DNA from: Warburgia ugandensis
Taxonomy: Eukaryota; Streptophyta; Magnoliopsida; Canellales; Canellaceae
Length of the DNA stretch: 64,000 bases
Direction of reading: 5' to 3'
Assembly: GCA_035236585.1 (NCBI GenBank)
Contig: CP141132.1
Location: 41,419,880-41,483,879 of the forward strand
In this document: positions 12,506-23,159 of the stretch, one piece after another
Layout: each line of letters begins with the position of its first letter
Numbering within the stretch: position 1 is the stretch's first letter
Notes under the pieces: generated by a model
Told to the model about the DNA's origin: nothing
Database searches by the model: none
What the model saw: only the letters and a program-made list of their open reading frames with translations
Translations under genes and position numbers: made by a program

Positions 12506-12525
12506 GGGGGGGGCGGGGGGGGGGG
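12506..12525 (+). other. G-tract, possible G-quadruplex
   Basis: Twenty bases hold 19 G and a single C, an extreme outlier in this AT-rich window. In LTR sense the element strand would be C-rich and the opposite strand G-quadruplex-capable. The 3' LTR has only a purine-rich counterpart near 6240-6275 with no such run, so the tract expanded in the 5' copy or was lost from the 3' copy. Assembly or sequencing error in a homopolymer is possible. Confidence 0.7.
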
Positions 12526-12986
12526 CGCGACTATGACGGTCCTGTCACTATGCTGATGACCTATGGCTTTTCCCTTTTTCTCCAGCATCCTAGATTTTTA
12601 TTTGTTTTGGGTTGCTACCTAATGTAGAGGAGTTGGGCTAATGCATGGCAGCCATCCGCCTACATGTTGCACCCACTCCTCGCATGGCGCGTCCATTGCA
12701 GCCCACAAACAACCCAAACTAGGGGTGCCATTATCAATTTGTACCCCTTGATTTAGTAAAAAATTGATGATTTTTTACCCCGATCTCCAATTCTTGCAAA
12801 ACTAATGTCATTGGAATCATCTCAACTTGTAGTTTTCATTTTCAATAGTTTTAAAATCAAAATTTGAATTTTCAAAGGGGGTCACTTTCTTGAAATTTAA
12901 TTTTTAAGGAATTAGATTTCAATTTTATTCTAATTAAAATATGTTATAATTACCTAGAAATTAACTCAAAATTTAAGCTTGTTACA

Positions 12987-14255
12987 TGCTCAAAGTACTC
13001 TAATATTGTGCCAAAGATCATCCAATGGTTTAAAAGTTTAGACGTTGGTTTCGAAACTTCCACAAACTAAGTGAATTGACTCTGTGCCTTGGTATTATAA
13101 AGCACATGTAATGTTAACTTAATGTGTTGATACATTGTGTCAATGATCATCCAAGGGCTTGAGCAGCTCAGCTATTTTGTTTCGAATCTTCTCAAGACTC
13201 AATGTGATTTGACTTTGAGGCTAGGGACTTCAAAGGACATATAATGTTTGACATTGTGCTTTGGGACTTTATACACTGTGCAAAGGAACATCCATCTACT
13301 TGAAAAGTTTAGACATTATATTTGTCAACTTCCCAAGAAAGGAAGTAATATGACTATACCTAAGGATTTTCAAGGGCATCTAATATTTTGACATTGTTCC
13401 GTGGAACTTACTGACATTTAAAATGCTCGTACATTAAGCCAAGTCTCATCCAATGATTTGAAAAATATAGAAATTGTCTTTGGGAAGATCCACGAGCTCA
13501 AAGTGACTTGACTTTGTGCTTAGGTACTTTCCAAGACATGTAATGTTTAGACATTGTGCCTTAGCACTTATTGGTACTTAAAATTCTCTGCCATTGTCAT
13601 TGTCCCATGGGAACTTCCTAGGACGCTAAGTGATATGACTTTGTCCCTATGGATAACCAAGGACATGTAATGTTTTCTCATTGTGCCTTGGGACGTATTT
13701 GGAAACTCCACAGGACTCATTATGGTTTGGCCTTGTGTCCAGGGACGTCCCAGGACATTGTGCCTTGGGACTTATAAGCATTTAAAATGCTCGTACATTA
13801 ATACAAGGCTTATCCAGTGGCTTGAAAAGTATAGACATTGTCTTTGGGAAGTTCCAAGAGCTCAAAGTGACTTGATTCATTGTGGTTTTTGCATTGGTCC
13901 TTAGGAGTTCCTAGTACTTAAAGAGCTCGCACAATGGGCCAAGGATCATAAACCAACGTGACAAGTTTAGTCATTGTATTTAGTAATATCCTAGGACGCA
14001 TTATGATTTGACATTATGTCTAGCGACTTCTAAGGATATGTAATGTTTTAACAATGTGCCTTGGGAATTCCTAGTGCTTAAAGTTGTTAGACATTTTTCC
14101 AAGGATCATCTAATGGCTTGAAAAGCTTACACATTGTATTTGGGGGCATCCCAGGACTCAAAGTGAGTTCACTTTGTGCTTGAGGACTTGTAAGGGCATG
14201 TAATGTTTTGACATTGTACCTTGGGAGTTTCCCTCAATTAAGGTGTTGGATATTG
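12987..14255 (+). repeat. Satellite block 3
   Basis: About 1.27 kb of 160-bp monomers runs from the end of element C to the family-A element. Two segments 364 bp apart (AAATGCTCGTACATTA at 13421 and 13785, each followed by ATTGTCTTTGGGAAG and GAGCTCAAAGTGACTTGA) share variants absent from neighbouring monomers, a sign of multi-monomer duplication. The frame at 13683-13904 is a satellite artefact. Confidence 0.88.
14251..14255 (+). repeat. Target site duplication, left (TATTG)
   Basis: TATTG directly precedes the 5' LTR of element A and is repeated exactly at 22874-22878 after the 3' LTR. Joining the flanks restores a normal satellite phrase (GGATATTGTGCCAAGG), which proves insertion into the satellite. 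Confidence 0.95.
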
Positions 14256-14577
14256 TGTAACGACCCCAATTTTTGTAATATTACAATCCCATGAAAAGTT
14301 CAGTTTTGAAGATAAGGGCATTTTGGTCATTTCACTAGTCACCTTGATTGAACCCAGAAACATGGTCCTGAAAATGATTCCATTAGATGCATCTCAGAGA
14401 AAGGAATCCAACAAGACCAAAATCACCCAAAACGGAGTTAAAATGAACAAGTTATGGCCCTTTGAAGTTCAGGGGCAAAACTGTAATTTTTACAAAAACG
14501 GATTTAACTGCAAAAACACAGGGGTCCGTTTTGATACGGGCACCCCTTCATCTTCAACCTCTAGAGGGTTCTAGAGC

Positions 14578-14605
14578 GGCGGTGATTGGAGGAGAAATCA
14601 CCGCC
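14578..14605 (+). promoter_or_regulatory. Inverted repeat upstream of LTR-A TATA box
   Basis: The arms GGCGGTGATT and AATCACCGCC are perfect 10-bp complements around an 8-base loop. A second small inverted repeat (GGAGGT...ACCTCC) follows at 14611-14627, and CACCGCC...GGCGGTG is perfect in the 3' LTR near 20587-20607. These lie 60-90 bp before the TATA box, where transcription factor sites are expected. Binding of a dimeric factor is inference. Confidence 0.7.
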
Positions 14606-14667
14606 ACTCTGGAGGTTTCTCCACCTCCATTCAAAGGCGGTGAGAGCCCCCTCCAGAACCCTCTCAT

Positions 14668-14685
14668 AGCTCTATAAATAGAGCT
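14668..14685 (+). promoter_or_regulatory. Palindromic TATA box of 5' LTR-A
   Basis: AGCTCTATAAATAGAGCT contains TATAAATA (14673-14680), with AGCTCTA and TAGAGCT as perfect 7-bp inverted arms. The same 18 bases occur at 20632-20649 and, inverted, in the solo LTR at 39615-39632. A transcript starting about 30 bp downstream would begin near 14705-14715. Promoter activity is predicted, not shown. Confidence 0.8.
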
Positions 14686-16863
14686 CTTGGGCGCCTCTAA
14701 TGGCAGCTCAAAACGTTGAAGAAAACCCATTGAGGAGCAGTGACCTAGAGGAGAAAACAAGGAGAAAAATCTAGCAACGAGCCAGGTACGCCCAAGATCC
14801 CTCAAAACCCGTCTCCACCATAGTTCCAAGATTAATTTCCCTAAGTTTTTGCATGAAAAACCATGCAAAACGGAGCCCGGGAGAGCCACCAAGGATCCAG
14901 GGACATCCCCTGGGCCGCACTGGTTCGACAGGGTTGAACCAGGGTGTCCTGAGGAAGCCCCGGTCCCCCAGTCGACGAAAACGTTCCAGTTGGAACGTGA
15001 CGCATCGAACGCGTCTGAAGAAAACCAACGCATTTGCAGACGCGCCTGCTGAGGCGCACACCGCATATACGCAGCGCGTTAGCAAACCGAGACTTTTTCC
15101 ATCTTAAGGAAGCCGGTGCGCATGCAGCTGGTGCGCAGCACCCTAGCATTCTGTTTTTTCATTCTTAAGACGCCTATGTACGTGCGACACTAAAACGCTT
15201 ATAACTTGAGATCTAGAGCTCCGATTGAGGCACAGCAAAAGGTGTTGTGTCTGTGTCGACGACGCGGACACACCTAAACTATAAAATCTCTAATCAAGCC
15301 CCAATCAAAGGTGGGAATGACCCTTAGAATAGGATGGTGGCGCATGGCCACTAGACCTTTGGAAAACTAAGGATACCAAGGCCCAATTAGGACCTTAGGA
15401 TACCCATAGGCATAGGGATGGACCCCTAATGCCTAAGTAATAAGACCCAACTACTCTAAACCCATAAAAGATAGGCCAAACTAACCTTAATTCCCCAAAC
15501 CATGTTCAGGAGCGTCCGAGGACAAAGGGGTTAGCGCAACCTAGTCAGGTAGGTGCTCTATCACTATTAGATTTTTTTAAAAGAACTATTATTGTTTTGG
15601 GACACATATGTTTTAAGTATATGACTTGTCTAACATGACTTAATTCAGCATGCATGTGATAAATGCTTTGTACATAGACATGTTTTGTAAATGATTGCAT
15701 ATACATTATGCACATATATGTTTTGCAAACTATTGCATACATTGCACGATTTGTGAGCATTAAGTTCTTGCATAAATTGCATGTCCTTGAGTGTTGCCAA
15801 AAGACGCTGGAGTGCCGAGGGCCAGGCAGTTGTGAGGGACCCAAAGAGGATAGGATTTGAAAAGAGGTTTTGGCTTATTTGATCTTATGTGATTTGGGCT
15901 AGAAAGCCCGTGGGTGCTATGCTGAGGGGTCTGGGTTGGCCACCCGGCCTCTACCACTATTAGGTGGATGGGTACCACGCCCAAAAAGAGGCAAGTCCCT
16001 ACGTCGACTGCATGCGGTACAGGGGGCTACCATTGGTGTCACGGCACTGGGTTGACGTGTCATAAGCCCCGTGGAGGCTATGACCGAGTGTCCTCAGGTA
16101 CCCGGGGACCACACGGCGAGGAGGTCGTGGGCATAGTGGACCCTATGGTTTGATGATTTATGTGCATTGCATATGGCATGATATGAGGTTGGTCGACCAT
16201 ACCATACTAGAGATCCATGAGTTGGATTCAATGAAGCATCTTATGCATATCATAATGTTATGATATATATATGTATATGATACTTTCGATTTTGGATTAT
16301 GTGATCCTTTAAATCGATAGTATTTTAGTTTGACAACGGATTTTTATCGATATTGAACTTGAGAGTTCAGACATGCACATGTTTTGGAAAGAGCATATGA
16401 TTTTAAACACATCACATGCATTATAAAACTAGTAGTGATAGACTCCTACTGAGTATAGTATATACTCACCCTGTCCTTAACATTTTTCAGGATAATTCCA
16501 TCCACGAGTGGAGGACATCTATGTTAGTGCTACGAGCAAGTGAATCAAAAAGGAAACACTTATACATGTGAGTAAACTCTCTATCCTTTGGACATGTATT
16601 TGTATTTAATTACAGTTGGGCTGTGTGCTGTGACTGGATAGACCTGGGAAAAAACATTTATAATTTCTGAAGTTTTTCAAAAACCACTTTGGCTGTTGTG
16701 AAGGCAAATGACACTCGAGGTTTTCAAAATGAGTTTAAAACTAAAAGATTTTTTGCTGCATTGCAAGGTTTTTATAAAATGGTTTTCAAATAGGGATGCA
16801 TCCCGCCTTAGGAAATTAGGTATTGCATTTAAAAATGCATGAGAAAACCTGGGTCGTCACAAT

Positions 16864-16875
16864 TGGTATCAGAGC
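16864..16875 (+). other. Primer binding site of element A (Met-tRNA)
   Basis: TGGTATCAGAGC, the standard plant site complementary to the 3' end of initiator Met-tRNA, lies two bases after the LTR terminus CACA. It defines the 5' LTR and the element's + orientation. Confidence 0.95.
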
Positions 16876-19800
16876 CCAGGTTTTATCCTTTCACAGCCAG
16901 TCCAGCATGTCCAAGGGTCATGAACAATAAAGAAAATCAAGAATAAGTAGTATAAGTAGGAGTAGTAGAGATGACTACTTCTATTTGAGGATTATAATAT
17001 TAATGCTCAAGGCATTTCACCATAAACACATAGGTGAAAAAGGAGATAGTCCTAGCAAATACTTGGATATTGGATTGATTGAATCCTATCAAAATCATAG
17101 GAAATAAGGATTGTTGTGCAGTGGTGCAAAGATGAAATTTCATATAAGGATCAGATTATGATGAAAATGAATGAATGAAGATGATTATTGTACTTGTTAG
17201 TAGATAGTGTTGACCTGCATTAAAGTAATCTTATCAAAGGTGAGGAAATCAAAGAACCTAGATGGCTATCTTACCATTGTAAAGAATACCAGTATATGAG
17301 TACACTATCACAAGGGATATGATATGAATATGATAAGAGATATAAAAGAAAGACTTTGAGGAAATTTTGATGATAATAGTGATAAGCATACAAGATGATA
17401 CTAAGGGATAACTGTGACTTGTACTAGATCACAAAGGTATGAATCTTGAAAGACTTAGCTCAATTTTGGATACCTTAATTAGAGTCTCATGAAGAGAGAA
17501 GTGCTATCGAATAATAACTACCTGAATATTATGAAACAAATCAAAAGATGTATATAAGTGACATATTATGTGATAGGGAAATGAATTCGACTAAGTTATC
17601 AAAAGATTTTGATGATAATACTAAGGATGATAATAGATTGATCCTAACATGAACTTGTAAGAAAAGTATAGCATGATCAAAACGTCAATACCATTGTATG
17701 AATTTTATTGAGGCTATAGGCAATTGAGGATTTCAATGATCTTAAGACAGGTATTCAGTTTATCATATCTAAGTAAAGGAATAGACGAAGTATCAATTAT
17801 ATGCACTAAAGCTTATAGAGACATTGATCTAGGTAGACCAAATGAGGATTTTGAAGAAAAGAGAGAAAGAGATAGAGATGTAACTATAAGTATTCAATAT
17901 TAGAAGATCATGACCTTATGATGATACATACAAATCTTTCATCTTGAAGATATCCAATCAACCTCAAAGGAATAATAGTTGAGTTGGCAATGATACGTAT
18001 AATAGAGAGAAAGCATATGGGATTTAAGACTTTGAGTGGAGTATCGAATTTCAGGAGATTATGCGATAAGAAATTTTCAAAGAAGAATGGCGACCAACTA
18101 GAAATTAAAATGGTTTGATATCAATAAGATTCTTATCAAGATCCATTAGCTTATGGGGGACACCAATGGATATAATCCATAAAAAGGAAAATTTGGTGAT
18201 ATCTCACCTTGCCACTACATGAGTAAATAAAGTTATATTGAAAAAGAAAATAGGCCAGGACAGTAACTTATCCATTTAGCAAGTAGGGTACCATCAAGGA
18301 TCAAATTGAGGTCTCGCCATCATAGATTGGAAGACCAAATATCTTAAAACCATCATTGAGTGTTGTTGGCTAAATAGAGGCATCCCACCCTAATTAATCA
18401 GGTATGTTAGTGTCCCTGAATTAGTAGTTGAAGTTATATACTTAGAAGGATGTTATAAGTCTTTAGACTTGAGTACTTGTTAGGCTAAGTCATTTGAGGG
18501 TATAAGGCCAGTTGATTAGGCCATATCATGAAGTTGATTAGGCCACATCATGGAGGAGCTACAAGTACAATAAATATAGTAACAACTGAGATAGGAGCAA
18601 AAATAAGAAGTGATCTAAACCAATGTGAAAGGTTTTTCAAACCTTAGTGGCTACCATGACAAGGTGAAGAAATTACTTTGGGTCTGAAAACTACTACAAA
18701 CTTGGATTGAAAGGAAGGTAGATAAGTACCGATCACTCTAGAGGCCCTTGAGCTTATAACGTATCTGGGAAGAAATCAATAGGTAATCACATAAAGTCTT
18801 TCTATGTTTAAGAAAATGTTTATGCTTATCTGAGTATTGTAAAACTTGTTGAGTAAACAACTTCAGTACAATTTGATATAATCGCTATTGAAGGAGAATT
18901 ATTGCTATTATAAACTAAGTATAAGAAGGCACTTGAAAGATAAAATAAGGAGGCACTTGAAGAATAAAATTTGAGGAATTGAGAAAATCACTACTTACGA
19001 GTGTACCTCGTGACAATATGGACTGCATGATTGACAATAAAGCCTTGATAGAAGATTGCACAACATATTGACATAGGGGATGGAAGGAGAAAAGGTGAGA
19101 TGGCTAGCACACTATAAGGTGAGATCTGATGTTACATTGCCTTTAGACAAATAGTTAGTTGTTATGAGCATATACCAAGTACTAAAAATCAATTAAAGGA
19201 ATTTCTTAAGGACTAACCCTACTAGATTGAGTATAGAACTTTTGAACTAGAAGGAAACGAAGAAAACCATCAAGTAAAGAAAGGACAAAGAGGATGATGA
19301 CAAAGGATTCAACCATAAGGGTATCCGGTGATGAATAAGAGACTTTTTGCTTTGCATGAATAGGAACATTATTAACACTCCTAATGACAAATGGATGAGA
19401 ATAGTGAGATAGGCTTCTAGACATATGACCCTTGATGATGAATCAACTATTAACATTTGACATGAGTTTGGATAAGATCCTCACAGAGGAAAGCGTTTAA
19501 TGAATTCAATAATTATGAAACTGGGTATGAAGTTAGGACATTTTACTTTCAGTATATGATAAGGTCCTCGATGGAAGATGCTACTAATTGGCTTTCATTT
19601 TCGAATGTAACCTTGGTCAAGGAAATCAAGTCACATATGGAAAATGACAGACAGTTGAAATTCAAAGTTAAGTAAGAGTTTGACTATAGAGCAAATGATA
19701 CCATATCATTTATTGAAGTATCTTGGAGACAAATATAAGAAGCAAAGTTAGACACAATAGAGAGAAGGTAACTTTTGATGGGCTTGTGGATGATGAAGGA

Positions 19801-20206
19801 GATCACTAGATTATCCTATGATATTCGAAATGAAATAGGAGAAATAAGATAATATGATCTTGAAAGAAGTATATATATATATATGAACAAAGAAGCATGA
19901 TCTTACGAGGAGACTATCTTATACATGATAAGATAAGTATAGGAATCTAAGGAATTCAAGATAGATGAAGTACTGCTAGAAAACGGTATTGTTAAATTGG
20001 CACGTATGAGAGTATGGCACTGCATCAGAGTACGCAGCGAAAACAGCCCTTATAGGTGAGGCCTTATAGGAGGAACAATAGAAATGATAAATTGAGGATG
20101 AACCTAGATTTGATTCCTAAGGGGGAATGCATTCACCAAGAAATCATCTAAGAGACAAATACCTGGAAGATGATAATTTATGGAATTTTGAGGACGAAAT
20201 TCTTTT

Positions 20207-20213
20207 AAGGGGG
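20207..20213 (+). other. Polypurine tract of element A
   Basis: AAGGGGG precedes the 3' LTR by six bases and follows TTTTGAGGACGAAATTCTTT. This arrangement is characteristic of plant chromovirus-type Ty3/gypsy elements and supports that lineage for the coding-free element A. Confidence 0.85.
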
Positions 20214-20219
20214 TAATAA

Positions 20220-22873
20220 TGTAATGACCCCAATTTTTGTAACATTAAAATCCCATGAAAAGTTTAGTTTTGAAGATAAGGGCATTTTGGACATTTCACT
20301 AGTCGTCTTCACTGAACCTAGAAACTTGGTCCTAAAAATGGTACCATTATATGCGTCTTAGAAAAATAAATCCAACAAGACCAAAATCACCCAAAACGGA
20401 GTTAAAATGAGCAAGTTATGGCCCTTTGAAGTTCAGGGGCAAAACTGTAATTTTTACAAAAACGGATTTAACTACAAAAACACAGGGGCCCGTTTTGATA
20501 CGGGCACCCCTTCATCTTCAACCTCTAGAGGGTTCTAGAACGGTAGTGATTAGAGGAGAAATCACTGCCATTCTGGAGGTTTCTCCACCGCCATTCAAAG
20601 GCGGTGAGAGCCCCCTCCAGAACCCTCTCATAGCTCTATAAATAGAGCTCTTGGGTGCCTCTAATGGCAGACTAAAACGTTGAAGAAAACCCGTTGAGAA
20701 GCAGTGAACTAGAGGAGAAAACAAGGAGAAAAACCTAGCAACGAGCCAGGTATGCCCAAGATCCCTCAAAACCCGTCTCCACCATAGTTCCAAGATTAAT
20801 TTTCCTAGGTTTTTGCATAAAAAACCATGCAAAACGGAGCCTGAGAGAGCCACCAAGGACCCAAGGACGTCCCGTAGGCCGCATTGGTTTGACAGGGTCA
20901 AACTAGGGTGTCCTAAGGATGCCCCGGTCCCCCAGTCGACGAAAATGTTCCAGTCGGAATGTGACGCGTTGAACGCGTCTGAAGAAAACCAATGGGCGCG
21001 TCCGGGGACTTGCCCGCAAAAGGGGAAAAAGGCAGAAAAGTTAAGCGCGTCTGTAGACGTGCTCACTGAGGCACACGCTGTAGACGTGCAGTGCGCTAGC
21101 AAGCCAAGACTTTTTTTGTCTTAAGGAAGCCGGTGCGCATGCAGCTGGCGCGCAGCACCCTAGCATTCCATTTTTTCATTCTTAAGACGCCTATGTACGT
21201 GCAATACTAAAACGCTTATAACTTGAGATCTAGAGCTCCGATTGAGGTACAGCAAAAGGCGTTGTGTCCGTGTCGACGACGTGGACACACCCAAACTATA
21301 AAATCTCTGATCAAGGCCCAATAAAAGATGGGCATGACCCTTAGAATAGGATGGTGGCGTGTGGCCACTAGACCTTTGGAAAACTGAGGATACCAAGGCC
21401 CAATTAGGACCTTAGGATACCCATAGGCATAGGGATGGACCCCTAATGCCTAAGTAATAAGACCCAACTGCTCTAAATGCATCAAAGATAGGTTAAACTA
21501 ACCTTGAGTCCCCAAACCATGTTCAGGAGCGTACGAGGACAAGAGGGTTAATGCGACCTAGTCAGGTAGGTGCTCTATCACTATTAGATTCTTTTAAAAG
21601 AACTATTGTTATTTGAGAACATATGTTTTAAGTATATGACTTGTCTAACATGACTTAATTCAGCATGCATGTGATAAATGCTTTGTACATAGACATGTTT
21701 TGTAAATGATTGCATATACATTATGCACATATATGTTTTGCAAACTATTACATACATTGCACGATTTGTGAGCATTAAGTTCTTGCATAAATTGCATGTC
21801 CTTGAGGGTTGCCAAAAGATGCTGGAGTGCCGAGGGCCAGGCAGTTGTGAGGGACCCAAAGAGGACAGGATTTGAAAAGAGGTTTTGGCTTATTTGATCT
21901 TATGTGATTTGGGCTAGAAAGCCCGTGGGTGCTATGCCGAGGGGTCTGGGTTGGCCACCCGGCCTCTACCACTATTAGGTGGATGGGTACCACGCCCAAA
22001 AAGAGGCAAGTCCCTACGTCGACTGCATGTGGTACAGGGGGCTACCACTGGTGTCACGGCACTGGGTCGACATGTCATAGGCCCCGTGGAGGCTATGACC
22101 GAGTGTCCTCAAGTACCCGGGGACCACACGGCAAGGAGGTTGTTGGCATAGTGGACCCTATGGTTTGATGATTTATGTGCATTGCATATGGCATGATATG
22201 AGGTTGGTCGACCATACTATACTTGAGATCCATGAGTTGGATTCAATGAAGCATCTTATGCATATAATAATTTATGATATATATGTATATGATACTTTCG
22301 ATTTTGGATTATGTGATCCTTTAAATCGTTAGTATTTCAATTTGACAACGGATTTTTATCGATATTGAACTTGAGTATTCAGACATGCACATGTTTTGGA
22401 AAGGGCGTATGATTTTAAACACATCACATGCATTATAAAACTAGTAGTGATAGACTCCTACTGAGTATAGTATATACTCACCCTATCCTTAACATTTTTC
22501 AGGATAATTCCATCCACGAGTAGAGGACATCTATGTTAGTGCTATGAGCAAGTGAATCAAAAAGGAAACACTTATACATGTGAGTAAACTCTCTACCCTT
22601 TGGACATGTATTTGTATTTAATTACAGTTGGGCTATGTGCTGTGACTAGATAGACTTGGGGAAAAACATTTATGATTTCTGAAGTTTTTCAAAAACCACT
22701 TTGGCTGTTGTGAAGGCAAATGACACTCGGGGTTTTCAGAATGAGTTTAAAACTAAAAGGTTTTCCGCTGCATTGCATGGTTTTTATAAAATGGTTTTCA
22801 AATAGGGATGCATCCCACCTTAGGAAATTAGGTATTGCATTTAAAAATGCATGAGAAAACTCGGGTCGTCACA
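20220..22873 (+). repeat. 3' LTR of element A
   Basis: It begins TGTAATGACCCC and ends GGTCGTCACA, matching 14256-16861 along its length with scattered transitions and one extra segment of about 50 bp (20998-21060, rich in GCG). The palindromic TATA box is at 20632-20649 and the terminal hairpin at 22836-22851. The 194-aa minus-strand frame at 20518-21102 parallels 14554-15066 in the other LTR but is interrupted differently, so it is an LTR shadow and not a protein. Confidence 0.93.
20632..20649 (+). promoter_or_regulatory. Palindromic TATA box of 3' LTR-A
   Basis: The same 18-base palindrome as at 14668-14685. In the 3' LTR it could drive read-out into satellite block 4. Confidence 0.75.
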
Positions 22874-22878
22874 TATTG
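22874..22878 (+). repeat. Target site duplication, right (TATTG)
   Basis: An exact repeat of 14251-14255, followed by TGCCAAGGATTATCC, the continuation of the interrupted satellite monomer. Confidence 0.95.
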
Positions 22879-23159
22879 TGCCAAGGATTATCCAACTACA
22901 TGTAAAGTTTAGATATTGTATTTGAAAACTTTTTAATATTCAGAATAATTTGTAATTGTGCTTAGGGACTTGCAAGGATATGTAATGCTTTGTCATTGTG
23001 CTTTAGGACGTCCTAGCACGTAAAGTTCTTCGACATTGTGCAAAAGAAACTCCAATTGCTTGAAAATTTTATATATTGTGTTTTAGAACTTTCTATGACT
23101 CGAAGTCATTTGATTTTGTGCGTAGGGATTTCCATGGACATGCAATGTTTTAACAATGG

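Larger units (their letters stand above)
5533..12986 (-). mobile_element. Coding-free LTR retrotransposon, family C
   Basis: This is a two-LTR element on the minus strand: 5' LTR at 7932-12986, an internal region of only about 1.16 kb (6774-7931), and 3' LTR at 5533-6773. The order is supported by a Met-tRNA-type primer binding site next to the 5' LTR end (7917-7928, minus strand) and a purine-rich tract next to the 3' LTR (6774-6785). The internal region has no gag or pol similarity that I can see, so it is non-autonomous. The LTR copies differ strongly by eye, which makes it the oldest complete-looking element here. The 3' LTR lacks the central part of the 5' LTR. Satellite lies on both sides (CCTAGC before, TGCTCAAAG after), but I cannot see a convincing 5-bp target duplication. 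Confidence 0.78.
7932..12986 (-). repeat. 5' LTR of element C (about 5.05 kb)
   Basis: Reading on the minus strand, the LTR starts TGTAACAAGCTTAAAT at 12986 and ends GGGGCATCGCA at 7932. It contains a GC-rich block with short frames (11840-12540), a (GT)12 run, a (GA) run, a G-tract, and a long zone dense in GATC/AGATCT words (about 10780-11760). The frames at 11846-12121, 12105-12317 and 12146-12451 show no family resemblance and look like products of base bias. The stretch 8460-10480 is AT-rich with nothing recognisable apart from three variants of GGACTTACGACTACTCG-like sequence near 9600-9750. Confidence 0.72.
14256..16861 (+). repeat. 5' LTR of element A
   Basis: It begins TGTAACGACCCC and ends GGTCGTCACA. 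From the left it contains a perfect 10-bp-arm inverted repeat (14578-14605), a TATA box inside a palindrome (14668-14685), a CpG-dense segment (about 14865-15165), a module shared with family B (15890-16140), a GAGTATA/TATACTC hairpin (16451-16467), and the terminal hairpin 16824-16839. It lacks about 50 bp present in the 3' LTR near 20998-21060. The frames at 14554-15066, 14771-15085 and 14841-15149 lie in the CpG-rich part and change between copies, so I do not regard them as genes. Confidence 0.93.
16862..20219 (+). mobile_element. Internal domain of element A, non-coding
   Basis: This 3.36-kb AT-rich region has stops in every frame and no open frame of real size. The longest minus-strand frames (19206-19424, 19247-19456) have no recognisable domain. 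I looked for a YxDD box, a DxG protease motif, CCHC knuckles and HHCC/DDE residues and saw none. A short AT microsatellite lies near 19869-19882. Either the coding part was replaced long ago, as in LARDs, or it has decayed beyond recognition. The near-identical LTRs favour the former, since decay of that depth would also have separated the LTRs. Confidence 0.8.
14256..22873 (+). mobile_element. Complete LARD-like retrotransposon, family A
   Basis: An 8.6-kb element with LTRs at 14256-16861 (2606 bp) and 20220-22873 (2654 bp), nearly identical by eye, flanked by the perfect 5-bp duplication TATTG. It has a Met-tRNA primer binding site (16864-16875) and a polypurine tract (20207-20213) preceded by TTTTGAGGACGAAATTC, a phrase typical of plant Ty3/gypsy chromoviruses. 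The 3.36-kb interior contains no recognisable gag or pol, matching large retrotransposon derivatives (LARDs) that rely on enzymes in trans. High LTR similarity and intact duplications make it one of the youngest insertions in the window. A possible helper is family B (59043 onward), whose LTR ends resemble these; that link is inference. Confidence 0.93.

Noticed and set aside
5528..12991. A 5-bp target duplication for element C
   Set aside because: CTAGC on the left and TGCTC on the right do not match convincingly; the flanks have probably decayed.
14554..15066. 170-aa minus-strand frame, with a 194-aa counterpart at 20518-21102
   Set aside because: Conserved only because the two LTRs are near-identical; the frames differ in length and composition between copies and run antisense through the promoter.
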